A DNA stretch of 64,000 nucleotides, taken from positions 1 through 64,000 of the forward strand of contig CAMYVY010000008.1 of NCBI GenBank assembly GCA_947302715.1, written 5' to 3'. The position numbers were made by a program, and so were the translations under genes. The notes under the pieces were generated by a model that saw only the letters and a list, made by a program, of their open reading frames with translations, was not told the DNA's origin and ran no database searches. This document shows positions 18,394-27,935 of this stretch, in pieces. Source of the stretch: an uncultured Clostridia bacterium. Its GTDB lineage: Bacteria > Bacillota > Clostridia > Peptostreptococcales > Anaerovoracaceae. The stretch's first letter is position 1, and every line of letters begins with the position of its first letter.

Positions 18394-18436
18394 ATGATAT
18401 CCAATTAAACTTCTTTATCATTATGGAGGAGACCCT

Positions 18437-19210
18437 ATGAAGCAAATAAGACAACAAGAAATTCTTGCTCTTATCCGTCAAGAGAGTTATATTTCCACGG
18501 AAGCTCTTGCCAGTCACTTCAAGGTTTCCGCACAAACCATACGTAGAGATCTTGATGAACTCGAACAGCAGGGTATAGTCAATAAGATGTATGGTGGAGC
18601 TTCACTCGTGGGTGGAGAAATCCAAGACAGCAACCTTTCTTTTTTCGGTTTTCTGCCATCAACGGAATATGTAAAAGAAAAAGAAGCTATCTGCAACAGA
18701 GCAATAGACTATGTTAATAACGGAGACACCGTTGCTCTTGATGTCGGCTCCACAACCAGACTTCTTGCTCAAGGACTCAATCAAAAAGAGAACCTTGTTA
18801 TTATCACAAAGGATTTACTTCTCGCCTCCGCATTATACAATCACCCGACAAACAGGGTTTATATTATCGGCGGTTTTATGGGCGCAAGCGGAACAACGTC
18901 GGGTGACTTCATTCGCGAATTCCTCGAAACGGTTTCTAAAATTGACATCTTCTTCATGAGTACAAACGGAGTTACGGTAGCTGAGGGATTTACAAACGAC
19001 TATGCCGGCATCGAAACCTATCGTGCATACTTCTTGCCTCTGGCAATGAAAAGAGTGGCCCTTGCAGACCACACTAAATTTGGAAACGTTGGTTTCTACA
19101 GAACATGCGCGCTTACTGATGTCGACCATATAATAACCGATTCCGCCGTAGACAGGAAAATCGTAGAAGACATGCGTATGGCCGGTGCCGATGTCATAAT
19201 CACCGAATAA
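18437..19210 (+). CDS. DeoR-family transcriptional regulator
   Basis: A DeoR-type helix-turn-helix at residues 1-57 (RQQEILALIRQESYISTEAL; SAQTIRRDLDELEQQG) is followed by the sugar-phosphate-sensing DeoRC domain (DVGSTTRLLAQGL; IIGGFMGASG; ADHTKFG). It is 257 residues with GGAGGAG before the ATG. Such proteins usually repress sugar or nucleoside genes and respond to phosphorylated sugars. The only divergent neighbour is the opp operon, so control of peptide uptake is possible but unproven. Confidence 0.9.
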   Translation: MKQIRQQEILALIRQESYISTEALASHFKVSAQTIRRDLDELEQQGIVNKMYGGASLVGGEIQDSNLSFFGFLPSTEYVKEKEAICNRAIDYVNNGDTVALDVGSTTRLLAQGLNQKENLVIITKDLLLASALYNHPTNRVYIIGGFMGASGTTSGDFIREFLETVSKIDIFFMSTNGVTVAEGFTNDYAGIETYRAYFLPLAMKRVALADHTKFGNVGFYRTCALTDVDHIITDSAVDRKIVEDMRMAGADVIITE

Positions 19211-19240
19211 GAGCCATCATTCCGGTTTAGAAGCTCAGGT

Positions 19241-19633
19241 TCATGCCCCGGCTTTGGCGTTTGTCTTTGCCAGGAATTTTTCGTTATCGATGATAAAGCG
19301 CTGGTGCTCGCCCTCTCCTATCGGTCCTACCTCATCAAAGGCTTTGACGTTGAACACGAGGCGCTTTCCATCTACCTCTACGAGGTCTGATTCGCACCAC
19401 ACCTCCATGCCGACGGGTGTCGCCGCGGTATGCTTCAAACTAATGGATATACCAACCGTTCCCTGACCTTCCTCCAGAAATTCACCTATAGAAGAGAGGC
19501 AGGTTTCCTCCATGAGCGCAACCAAGTACGGAGTTCCATAAACCTCAAGAAGTCCGCTTCCAACTGCAGCAGCAGTAAGTTCTGGAGTTACAACATATCC
19601 TTTCTTTCCTTTTACACCTACGCTGATTTCCAT
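19241..19633 (-). CDS. Hot-dog thioesterase, FlK-like
   Basis: A single hot-dog domain of 130 residues resembling the fluoroacetyl-CoA thioesterase FlK family: a tandem around VYGTPYLVALMEETC supplies Thr and Glu and SLKHTAATPVG the His of the expected catalytic set. It would hydrolyse a small acyl-CoA thioester in the cytoplasm. Housekeeping substrates, not fluoroacetate, are likely. It is transcribed towards the DeoR gene with 30 bp between the stops and no clear terminator. Confidence 0.82.
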   Translation of the reverse strand: MEISVGVKGKKGYVVTPELTAAAVGSGLLEVYGTPYLVALMEETCLSSIGEFLEEGQGTVGISISLKHTAATPVGMEVWCESDLVEVDGKRLVFNVKAFDEVGPIGEGEHQRFIIDNEKFLAKTNAKAGA

Positions 19634-19678
19634 GCTTTCCTTCCTTTCCTTGAATAACTACACTTTTAAACTGCACTT

Positions 19679-20782
19679 TTAATCGCTGATATCAGAATCC
19701 ATTGTTATATGAATTTGACGATCAGGGTACATAGTCTTAACCTCATTATATATTTCTTCGAAGACCTTCGGTCTATCGCATTCAAAATCCAGCACCACAT
19801 CAAAATTAATATTTCCGGTAGTCTGATCCATATAGAAGCCATGCATTTGAAGCGCTTCCGAATGAGCCATGACAGCCTTGGTTATATTGAAGCGAACGTC
19901 TTTGGCTTCATCATCCTTGGTATTTCTTGAATAGATTCCAACCGAAGTCAAAATGACATTGCATTCCTGATACACCCTTTGCTGGATAGCTCTTGTTAGC
20001 TCATCAATCTTGTCGGCGGTATACGTGTCCGGAACTTCAATATGGATGGATCCTATAAGTGTGTCCGGGCCATAGCTGTGAAGAATCAAATCGTAAGCGC
20101 CGCCAACATCGGGAAAAGACGTAACGGTCTCCTTTATCTTTTTTGAGAGATCGGAATCGACGCGCTCGCCAATTATCTGCGAGAGGGTTTCTCTAAGCAT
20201 ATCGTAACCCGCTTTGATGATTACGAAAGATATTATGGCTCCGAGATACGCCTCGAGTCCTATTCCCGTCTTTAGATATATCAAGGCCGCAACCAGGGTT
20301 GACGCCGAAATCACCGCATCCAAGGTCGCATCAGAACCCGACGCGACGAGCGAACCCGAATTGACTTTTTCACCTACGGATTTCACATAGCGTCCGAGGA
20401 GTATCTTAACTATTACGGCGGCCGCAACTATGATTAAAGCAACAGTCGAATAATCCGGAGTATCCGGATTAATTATCTTTTTTATCGATTCAACAAGAGA
20501 AGTTATGCCAGCATATAGAACCAAGACCGCAATAATCATCGCCGTCAAATACTCCACTCTGCCATGACCAAGTGGATGTTTTTTGTCCGGTGCTTTTCCG
20601 GCAAGCTTCGTTCCTATTATCGTGATAACAGAAGAGAGAGCATCGCTCAAATTGTTTACGGCATCCAATACAATCGCTATCGAATGACTGATTAAACCGA
20701 TGGTCGCTTTAAAGGCAGCCAAAAACACATTCGCAACTATGCCGATAACGCTCGTCCTAACGATTATCTTTTCCCTATCCAT
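19679..20782 (-). CDS. Cation diffusion facilitator (metal efflux)
   Basis: A CDF transporter of 367 residues: six TM helices in the first ~215, with metal-site residues in DAVNNLSDALSS (TM2) and GSDATLDAVIS (TM5), the HPLGHGRVEYL loop, and a C-terminal cytoplasmic metallochaperone-like domain (DLILHSYGPDTLIGSIHIEV). It exchanges divalent metal for protons. The TM2 Asn-x3-Asp pattern rather than His-x3-Asp fits Mn/Fe-type members better than Zn, but that is tentative. The extra ~80 residues at the C-terminus repeat the small regulatory-domain pattern. Confidence 0.92.
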   Translation of the reverse strand: MDREKIIVRTSVIGIVANVFLAAFKATIGLISHSIAIVLDAVNNLSDALSSVITIIGTKLAGKAPDKKHPLGHGRVEYLTAMIIAVLVLYAGITSLVESIKKIINPDTPDYSTVALIIVAAAVIVKILLGRYVKSVGEKVNSGSLVASGSDATLDAVISASTLVAALIYLKTGIGLEAYLGAIISFVIIKAGYDMLRETLSQIIGERVDSDLSKKIKETVTSFPDVGGAYDLILHSYGPDTLIGSIHIEVPDTYTADKIDELTRAIQQRVYQECNVILTSVGIYSRNTKDDEAKDVRFNITKAVMAHSEALQMHGFYMDQTTGNINFDVVLDFECDRPKVFEEIYNEVKTMYPDRQIHITMDSDISD

Positions 20783-20953
20783 TTATCGTTCCCCGTTTTT
20801 AAACTCTATATTTCTTAATCATCATGACGGAAACTATTCTACCACATCTTTCCCTCTTAAAAAATCTTTTGTGACTATCGCAGTCCAATTTCGTAAGAAT
20901 ATCTAAAGAATTATATGTATTTGTTTGTAATATTATTACTGTATTGTACTCAT

Positions 20954-22909
20954 ATGAACAAATACGTAGCTGAAAACAAAAGACGGATTGCAATAACTTT
21001 GATAGCGAGCATAATCTTTATACTCGCCGCTTCTGCTGCCGTAATATGCGGAATAACCACAATCTATCTTTCCCAACTTAAATCCAGTGCGGAAAGTTCC
21101 ATGCAATATGGTTATGACACATACTATATACACGGAGAAAAAGTTTCCGCAAATGAATTCTTTACTTCGCTCGATGACTATTATTACTCCTTGAACAGTA
21201 CGTCGGAAAACTATGACATGGGTTCCGGTCACGCTGTCGCCATAACCGATGAAGATATGGATGGCAATTCTACAATCGAACTTTACGTAGAAGGTCAATC
21301 AGAGAATCCATACATAATCGATGAAGTCGAAGATGGGTTTTCCATCAAGCATATTGACCCCGACTTTTCCTTTAACGAAGAATTGTTCAATAAATATATG
21401 GGCGGACTTTGGCTCACGGTAATCGTCTCGGGAGTTTTGATGCTCATAACGGGAATTCTGATTATAGTATATTGTGGAACGAAGAATGAAAACGGTGTAA
21501 TCGAACTAAACCTCTTTGACCGAGTATTCCCGGAGCTTCAAATCGCTTTTGGAATACTGGTTGCCGGTGGTCTATTGGGTGTGTATTTTCTTCTCGATTC
21601 CTGGTATGTATCGAGCGAGCGGATTCGAGCTATCGTTTCTGACTTTTTCTACGATTATCACGACCTTGAAAATCTTCTTTCATGGTATTCCCTGGATCAA
21701 CGTTACGGTTCATTTTTTTCCAATCTGCTACAGCCATCCTGGGTAGTCATGCTCCTTATCGTGGTAGCATCGATAATTATTTTCTCGATTCTTGTGATGC
21801 TCTTTATTTCCATAATCAAAAAATTCAAAGCACACTTTTTCCTGAGAAGCACAATACTTGGAAGAATCATCTACGGGATTGGCGATGTCGCGGAAAGAAG
21901 CACACATACCAAGAGAAAACTATATTTTGGTGTGATTGGATTTACATTTACAGTCGCACTTCTTGCATTTTTAGGCGCACTTTCATTACTGGGCGGATCG
22001 CCTTGGATCCTCCTCTTTATCGCAATCGGCCTCGTTATTTTGTTCTTGGTTCTTAAAGGAATAGATAAAGGTACAAAGCAATACGAGATGGTAAAGACGG
22101 GATTGGATGAAGTTCAGAAAGGTAATTTCTCATATAAGATTCCCGATGTTGGCCCCGGTGAATTTGGTGAGCTGGCCAGGTCCGTCAATTCTATAACGGA
22201 CGCCCAAAGCGAGGCCATAAGAAACGAGCTTAAGAGTCAGCGACTGCGCTCCGAGCTGATTTCAAACGTATCACACGACTTAAGGACTCCCCTAACCTCA
22301 ATGATTTCCTATGTGGACCTACTTAAAAGCGAAGGACTGGACAGTCCAAACGCTGAAGAATACTTAAATATCATCAGCGAAAAAACGGAGAGACTCCACA
22401 AGTTAACCGACGACCTGTTTGAAGCCGCCAAGGCATCAAGCGGAGACATTCCGGTGAACATTGAAAAGATAGATTTGGATGCGATGGCCAGCCAGGCGAT
22501 TGCCGAGCTTGAAGAAAACCTGTCGGCGAACAACATAGAAATCGTGTATTCTTGCAAGGTCGAGAATCCTGAGGTCATGGCAGATGGCAACCTCCTCTGG
22601 AGAGTCATAGAGAACATGATGACCAACGTAAGCAAATACGCCCTTTCAGGAACAAGAGCGTATGTGGACATAATTGAAAAGAACGACAGAATAGCAATCG
22701 AAGTAAAGAATATGTCGCGCGATGGACTAAATATTTCAGCCGATGAACTAATGGAGCGCTTCCAGAGAGGAGATGATTCCAGAAATACCGACGGCAGCGG
22801 CCTTGGTCTTGCAATAGCAAACGACCTTACGTCCTTGATGGATGGTGAATTCCATATTCATATAGACGGTGACCTGTTCAAGGCAACCGTCGAGCTAAAA
22901 AAAGCGTAA
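20954..22909 (+). CDS. Orphan membrane histidine kinase
   Basis: About 651 residues from the ATG at 20954. Some six TM segments occupy the first ~370 residues, with an extracytoplasmic loop after TM1; a HAMP-like linker follows (KTGLDEVQKGNFSYKIPDVG). The H-box is SNVSHDLRTPLTS (His near 441), the N-box ENMMTNVSKYA and the G-box GSGLGLAIA. The D-box is atypical (EVKNMS), as in one class of Gram-positive kinases. No response regulator adjoins it. Neither the 20954 start nor the upstream in-frame start at 20915 has a Shine-Dalgarno site; the shorter form gives better topology. Confidence 0.87.
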   Translation: MNKYVAENKRRIAITLIASIIFILAASAAVICGITTIYLSQLKSSAESSMQYGYDTYYIHGEKVSANEFFTSLDDYYYSLNSTSENYDMGSGHAVAITDEDMDGNSTIELYVEGQSENPYIIDEVEDGFSIKHIDPDFSFNEELFNKYMGGLWLTVIVSGVLMLITGILIIVYCGTKNENGVIELNLFDRVFPELQIAFGILVAGGLLGVYFLLDSWYVSSERIRAIVSDFFYDYHDLENLLSWYSLDQRYGSFFSNLLQPSWVVMLLIVVASIIIFSILVMLFISIIKKFKAHFFLRSTILGRIIYGIGDVAERSTHTKRKLYFGVIGFTFTVALLAFLGALSLLGGSPWILLFIAIGLVILFLVLKGIDKGTKQYEMVKTGLDEVQKGNFSYKIPDVGPGEFGELARSVNSITDAQSEAIRNELKSQRLRSELISNVSHDLRTPLTSMISYVDLLKSEGLDSPNAEEYLNIISEKTERLHKLTDDLFEAAKASSGDIPVNIEKIDLDAMASQAIAELEENLSANNIEIVYSCKVENPEVMADGNLLWRVIENMMTNVSKYALSGTRAYVDIIEKNDRIAIEVKNMSRDGLNISADELMERFQRGDDSRNTDGSGLGLAIANDLTSLMDGEFHIHIDGDLFKATVELKKA

Positions 22910-22925
22910 TTCTTCCTTGTATATA

Positions 22926-22958
22926 AAGGGCGGTTCCGGGATTGGAACCGCCTTTTAT
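22926..22958. terminator. Bidirectional terminator between kinase and dnaE
   Basis: GGCGGTTCC-GGGATT-GGAACCGCC (22929-22952) is flanked by AAA and TTTT, so it can work on both strands for the convergent orphan kinase gene and dnaE. Confidence 0.85.
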
Positions 22959-25900
22959 CTTGATATTCTTTTTATCTTTACATTGGCATTCCCCACAAGG
23001 AGCGCCGTTTCTTCTGCAAAACCAAGTGTCGGCCTCACTCCAGGTCCGGAACCCGTCCCGCCTGTCGCGATGATTTTTCCATCTCTCTTGTAAATCAGGA
23101 CCTGTTCGTCCCCGGGGTATTTTTTTAGTATTTCTTTTATTCTTCCTAAAACATCTTCCTCGGAAAGTTTTCCTCCCTCGCAGCCTTCGCTTCCTTCCGC
23201 AGGGATTCGGATCTTGACCGCATCAACGGAGATTGTCGCCTTGGGTTCTATTGTCGTCTTAGGTTCGATTGTCGCCTTGGGTTCGGTGGTCGCCTTAGGT
23301 TCCCAGCGATCGATATCGATAACGGAATCCGCTATAATCTTCGGCTGCTCACCTTCTTTGAAGTTCAGATGCCCGGATATAACAAGCACTCTATCCTCGT
23401 TAAGTTCGCCGCTATATTTTTCATATGTATTTGGGAATACAATGATTTCTCCGATTCCGCCCATGTCTTCCAATTGTATGAATTCCATCATCTTGTTGTT
23501 TTTGGTCACAAGGCGGCGGCGTCCCACTATCATTCCCACGACCACGACCTTGTCATCGTCGTAAAGAACCCTTCCGTCAACGGAAATCGGACCGTCCTCT
23601 TCGATAAATGCATCCTCATCGTCACCTTCCATTCCGGGTGACTTGGTGAGTTCGCCAAGATTGAGCGTCGCTATTTTTTCGATTTTTTCCGCATATGTAT
23701 TGAGTGGATGTCCTGAAATATATACCCCTGTTACTTCCTTTTCGAGAGCAAGAAGTGTATCTTGATCGAAGTTCGAAATGTCGGGAAGCTTTTGCAATGA
23801 GTCTCCGCTTGTCATCGCATCTTCCGCAAGCTGGAAGAGCGAAAGCTGTCCCTCGATGTTCTGCCTGGTGTTCTTCTGTGCGCTTTCCATCAGGCTTTCA
23901 TAGACAGCCAAATGCGCAGCTCTATTGGGATTTAGGCAGTCCAAGGCACCGGACTTGATGAAGCTTTCCATGGCCTTTTTATTCACCTGCCTCGTATCGA
24001 TGTCTTCAACAAAGGTAAAGATGTCCTTCGGTGGACCTGAAAGTTCCCTGCTTTCAATCACCGAATCAATTGCTCCATCCCCTACTCCCTTAAGCGCAAG
24101 CAGCCCGAAGCGGATTTTTCCATCCTCTACGGTGAACTTCTTGTCGCTGCTTATAATGGACGGCGGCAAAACTTCAATTCCAATCTGCCTGCAGTAATTG
24201 ATATATTTGGAAACCTCATCGGACTTCCCGATGACGCTGGTCATGAGAGCTGCCATGAATTCCAGCGGATAGTATTTCTTAAGGTATCCGGTTTCGAAAG
24301 CGACTATAGCATAGGCCGCAGCGTGGCTCTTGTTGAATGCATATTCCGCAAAGCTTTCCATCTGATCGAAGATGTCGTTTGCCGCAGCCTCGGAGATTCC
24401 GTTTCTTATGCATCCGGGGATTTCGACATTTCCGTTTTCGTCATCCTTTCCGTAGATAAACCATCTGCGTTCTTCCTGCATTACATCTTGTTTCTTCTTG
24501 CTCATGGCACGGCGAACAAGGTCGGATCGGCCATAGCTGTATCCGGCAAGATCACGAACAATCTGCATTACCTGTTCCTGATAGATCAAGCAACCATAGG
24601 TAACATCCAAAATCGGAGCAAGCTCAGGCGTAACGTATTTGATGTTCGCAGGGTCTTTTTTGTTCGCTATATATTTCGGAATCGACTGCATCGGTCCCGG
24701 TCTATAGAGAGCGATTCCTGCGACTACGTCCTCAAAGCCGCTCGGGCGGAGGTTCTTCATGAAGCTCGTCATTCCGCTTCTTTCAAGCTGGAAGATTCCC
24801 GCAGTATTGCCTTCGGAAATCAGTTCGTAAACCGCAGGATCCTCAAAGCCCATCTTGCTGAAATTGATTTCAACGCCATGGTTTTTCTTTATGAGTTCGA
24901 GAGCGTCTCGAATAACGGTAAGATTTCTAAGCCCGAGGAAGTCCATCTTAAGAAGCCCGAGTTCCTCTATGGTGGTCATGTTAAACTGCGTTACGACGCC
25001 CTTGTCGCCGTTGTATAAGGGAACATATTCGTTTAACGGAAGCTTTGATATTACTACGCCTGCAGCGTGAGTCGATGTGTTGCGCGGTACACCTTCCACC
25101 TTCATTCCCATGTCGATTACGCGGGCCACATTCTCATCGGTCTTGTAGAGCTCTGCAAGTTCCGGACTTGTTTCCAAGGCTTCCTTCAAGGTGACGTTTA
25201 TCCCGTTTGGTATAAGCTTTGCGATTCTATCGCAGTCGGCATATGGAACTCCGTAGGCTCTACCGACATCGCGCACCGCTTGTTTCGCTTTCAGTGTACC
25301 AAATGTGATTATTTGGGAGACGTTGTCGTGCCCGTATTTATCCTTTACGTAGTCAATGACCTCACCGCGGCGCTCGATGCAGAAATCGATATCGATATCA
25401 GGCATGCTGATTCTCTCGGGGTTTAAGAACCTTTCGAAAAGAAGATTGTATCTGATTGGATCTATGTTGGTTATTCCAAGCGAATACGAAACTATGCTTC
25501 CGGCGGCGGAGCCTCGTCCCGGTCCGACCACTATGCCGCTATCCTTTGCGAATTTAATGAAGTCCCATACGATCAGGAAGTACTCGACAAAGCCCATATT
25601 CTCTATGGTCTCAAGTTCAAAGTTCATTCGCTCTATGAGTTCGTCGGTAACTTTCTCATATCTTTCGCGAAGGCCCTTCGCACATAGTTCTCTAAGGTAT
25701 TCCTTGTTTGTATATCCCTCAGGGGGAGTGTATTCAGGGAGATGGTATTCGCCAAAGGTAAAGCTCACATTGCATCTATCGGCTATAACCTGAGTATTGT
25801 CACAAGCTTCGGGAATATGAGAAAAGATTTTTCTCATCTCCTCCTCGCTCTTCAGATAGAATTGGTCATTAGCAAAGCGCATGCGCTTCTCGTCATCAAG

Positions 25901-26584
25901 AGTTGTTGCGGTCTGGATTGCGAGCAGCACATCGTGCATCTCAGAATCCTCGCGATTAATGTAATGCACGTCGTTTGTTGCAACGAGCGGTATGTCCAAT
26001 TCCCGCGACAGCTTGATAATGTCAGGATTAATAGCTGCCTCGGCATCAAGACCTTGATCCTGGATTTCCAAAAAGAAGTTTCCGTGGCCGAATATCTCGT
26101 CCAATTCCAGAGCTTCCTTCTTTGCCCCCTCGTAATCTCTGTTGGTAAGATGTCTTTGTACTTTACCGAGAAGGCACGCGGAAGTTGCTATTATTCCTCC
26201 CCTATAGCGGCGAAGGACTTCTTTATCCACGCGCGGTTTATAGTACATGCCTTTGACATAACCCTCGGAGACAATCTTGATTAAATTTTTATAACCATCA
26301 TTATTTTCAGCGAGCAAAAGCAGGTGGTTTTGATAACGGTCCAAATCCGGTTCTTTATCGGCCATCGTTCTTGCCGCCATATAAACTTCGCATCCGATGA
26401 TCGGCTTTATCCCATGCTTCTGGCATTCTTTATAAAAATCGATAACGCCAAACATATTGCCGTGGTCAGTAATCGCAAGCGAAGTCATTCCAAGCTCCTT
26501 GGCTCTCGGAACAACTTTCTTAATCCTGGCGGCACCGTCCAGCAAACTGTATTCAGTATGTACATGCAAATGTGTAAATGCCAT
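22955..26584 (-). CDS. dnaE: DNA polymerase III alpha subunit DnaE
   Basis: A replicative or lesion-bypass C-family polymerase, 1209 residues. The PHP domain (THLHVHTEYSLLDG) is at residues 1-210, the catalytic PDIDIDF (Asp 396/398/400) and KMDFLGLRNL in the polymerase core, HhH and beta-clamp-binding regions follow, and an OB fold (VVVGMIVGRRRLVTKNNKMM) lies near residues 1015-1085. The C-terminal region has an unusual repeat EPKAT(T/I) at about 1094-1118 before a final ~90-residue domain. Clostridia usually carry DnaE beside PolC. Confidence 0.97.
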   Translation of the reverse strand: MAFTHLHVHTEYSLLDGAARIKKVVPRAKELGMTSLAITDHGNMFGVIDFYKECQKHGIKPIIGCEVYMAARTMADKEPDLDRYQNHLLLLAENNDGYKNLIKIVSEGYVKGMYYKPRVDKEVLRRYRGGIIATSACLLGKVQRHLTNRDYEGAKKEALELDEIFGHGNFFLEIQDQGLDAEAAINPDIIKLSRELDIPLVATNDVHYINREDSEMHDVLLAIQTATTLDDEKRMRFANDQFYLKSEEEMRKIFSHIPEACDNTQVIADRCNVSFTFGEYHLPEYTPPEGYTNKEYLRELCAKGLRERYEKVTDELIERMNFELETIENMGFVEYFLIVWDFIKFAKDSGIVVGPGRGSAAGSIVSYSLGITNIDPIRYNLLFERFLNPERISMPDIDIDFCIERRGEVIDYVKDKYGHDNVSQIITFGTLKAKQAVRDVGRAYGVPYADCDRIAKLIPNGINVTLKEALETSPELAELYKTDENVARVIDMGMKVEGVPRNTSTHAAGVVISKLPLNEYVPLYNGDKGVVTQFNMTTIEELGLLKMDFLGLRNLTVIRDALELIKKNHGVEINFSKMGFEDPAVYELISEGNTAGIFQLERSGMTSFMKNLRPSGFEDVVAGIALYRPGPMQSIPKYIANKKDPANIKYVTPELAPILDVTYGCLIYQEQVMQIVRDLAGYSYGRSDLVRRAMSKKKQDVMQEERRWFIYGKDDENGNVEIPGCIRNGISEAAANDIFDQMESFAEYAFNKSHAAAYAIVAFETGYLKKYYPLEFMAALMTSVIGKSDEVSKYINYCRQIGIEVLPPSIISSDKKFTVEDGKIRFGLLALKGVGDGAIDSVIESRELSGPPKDIFTFVEDIDTRQVNKKAMESFIKSGALDCLNPNRAAHLAVYESLMESAQKNTRQNIEGQLSLFQLAEDAMTSGDSLQKLPDISNFDQDTLLALEKEVTGVYISGHPLNTYAEKIEKIATLNLGELTKSPGMEGDDEDAFIEEDGPISVDGRVLYDDDKVVVVGMIVGRRRLVTKNNKMMEFIQLEDMGGIGEIIVFPNTYEKYSGELNEDRVLVISGHLNFKEGEQPKIIADSVIDIDRWEPKATTEPKATIEPKTTIEPKATISVDAVKIRIPAEGSEGCEGGKLSEEDVLGRIKEILKKYPGDEQVLIYKRDGKIIATGGTGSGPGVRPTLGFAEETALLVGNANVKIKRISR
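23232..23303 (-). repeat. 18-bp in-frame repeat inside dnaE
   Basis: Four tandem 18-bp units encode (E-P-K-A/T-T-T/I)4 between the OB fold and the last domain of DnaE. Silent differences between units show that the array is not newly made. Confidence 0.85.
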
Positions 26585-26599
26585 AAACTTCTACCTTGG

Positions 26600-26713
26600 T
26601 TATACTACTGCATAGGTGAAACTGACTCCCACTACCGTTATACTCCGGCATAGGTGAAACTGACTCCCACTACCGTTATACTCCGGCATAGGAGAACATG
26701 ATTCCCACTACCG
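26600..26713 (-). repeat. 38-bp tandem triplication of chromate-transporter 3' end
   Basis: Units 26600-26637, 26638-26675 and 26676-26713 are near-identical. The third is the true coding end of the chromate transporter, including its stop; the other two repeat that end, still readable as VVGVSFTYAGV plus stop, in the gap before dnaE. Confidence 0.9.
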
Positions 26714-27305
26714 CAGAAAAAGCTATGAAGATAACGGGATGCAATTTCTTTGTTGGCTTAAACGCCCTCGTAAGTATCAAGAGCACTGCAGCAAGAATGA
26801 TTGCTTTTATATTAATAGCATTGATTATTTCAGCTCCATCAAGCGCATTGCCGCTCGTTATAGCCTGTGATTCACCCGCGTTTGAGTTCTCAAACTCCTG
26901 AACAAGAAATGTAATCCTTGCGACCAGGAGCCCCGCAGCTGCTATAAGTCCAACGGATGCAGGCCTTAGTCCATAAAAAGCCCCTTCGACATATTTGTTG
27001 TTTCTGAACTTGTCCAAGATTGATGTAATTATAAGCACCAATATTATTCCCGGCATTATCAAGGCGATAGTCGCAAGTATTGATCCCGGGATGCCTGCAA
27101 CCGTATAGCCAACATACGTTGCCATATTTATACCCATTGGACCGGGAGTTGACTCAGAAACCGCAAGCATGTCTGCAATCTGGCTGTGGCTGAACCAGCC
27201 CGTCTTGTCTGATAAATCGTAGAGAAACGGAAGTGTCGCCATCCCTCCTCCAACGGAGAACATCCCTATCTTTAGAAATTCAAAAAAGAGGCGCAAATAA
27301 ATCAT
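26676..27305 (-). CDS. Chromate transporter-family protein, second half
   Basis: One CHR domain of 209 residues (FLKIGMFSVGGGMATLPFL; STPGPMGINMATYVGY) with about six hydrophobic segments. In split transporters two such half-proteins work together. It overlaps the preceding half gene by ATGA. Substrates known in the family are chromate and sulfate, but in anaerobes the real role is often unknown. Its 3' end is tandemly repeated downstream. Confidence 0.9.
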   Translation of the reverse strand: MIYLRLFFEFLKIGMFSVGGGMATLPFLYDLSDKTGWFSHSQIADMLAVSESTPGPMGINMATYVGYTVAGIPGSILATIALIMPGIILVLIITSILDKFRNNKYVEGAFYGLRPASVGLIAAAGLLVARITFLVQEFENSNAGESQAITSGNALDGAEIINAINIKAIILAAVLLILTRAFKPTKKLHPVIFIAFSAVVGIMFSYAGV

Positions 27306-27901
27306 TCGGTTTCGCCTCCCTTCCTTTCCTCTGCATCAGCCATCTTCTTGGTGGCCCCGGCTCCCATCACAGTAAATACTATTCCGATAACAGCCGCCGC
27401 AACAACAAATAAAATGGGCGAAATATCGAAAAAGAACGAGCACAAACCCACCGCTATGAAAAGTACAAGTGTCACTTTATCTATTACAGAGCTTTTCCAG
27501 AGCTTAAGGATCGAATTGAAAATCAGTACGCAAACGCATACCCTGATTCCCGAAAAGGCATTTTGAACAATTGGCATGTCAGCAAATGCAGTTAGTAGAG
27601 TCGCTATTATGGTAATGATGATGACAGATGGCGTAACGGCTCCAAGAGCAGTGATAATTCCACCGAGCCTCCCCCTTTGTTTTTGGCCAACAAATACCAT
27701 CGTATTCGCCATTATAATCCCCGGAAGGCACTGAGCCAGAGAATAATAATCAAGAATCTCTTCCTCTGTATTCCACTTTCGGCCATCTACCACTTCTCTT
27801 TGAAGTATAGGAAGCATTGCGTAGCCTCCACCAAATGTAAGCGCTCCGACCTTTGTTCCCGATATGAAGAGTTGTGATAGACTCGCCTTGTTTTTCTCCA
27901 T
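27302..27901 (-). CDS. Chromate transporter-family protein, first half
   Basis: One CHR domain of 199 residues (GTKVGALTFGGGYAMLPIL; LAQCLPGIIMANTMVFVG), about six TM segments and a charged cytoplasmic tail. The start at 27901 is the only good ATG. It is translated in tandem with the second half through a 4-bp overlap. Confidence 0.9.
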   Translation of the reverse strand: MEKNKASLSQLFISGTKVGALTFGGGYAMLPILQREVVDGRKWNTEEEILDYYSLAQCLPGIIMANTMVFVGQKQRGRLGGIITALGAVTPSVIIITIIATLLTAFADMPIVQNAFSGIRVCVCVLIFNSILKLWKSSVIDKVTLVLFIAVGLCSFFFDISPILFVVAAAVIGIVFTVMGAGATKKMADAEERKGGETE

Positions 27902-27935
27902 GACTATTAGTTCTCCGGATTATACTGCGTATATA

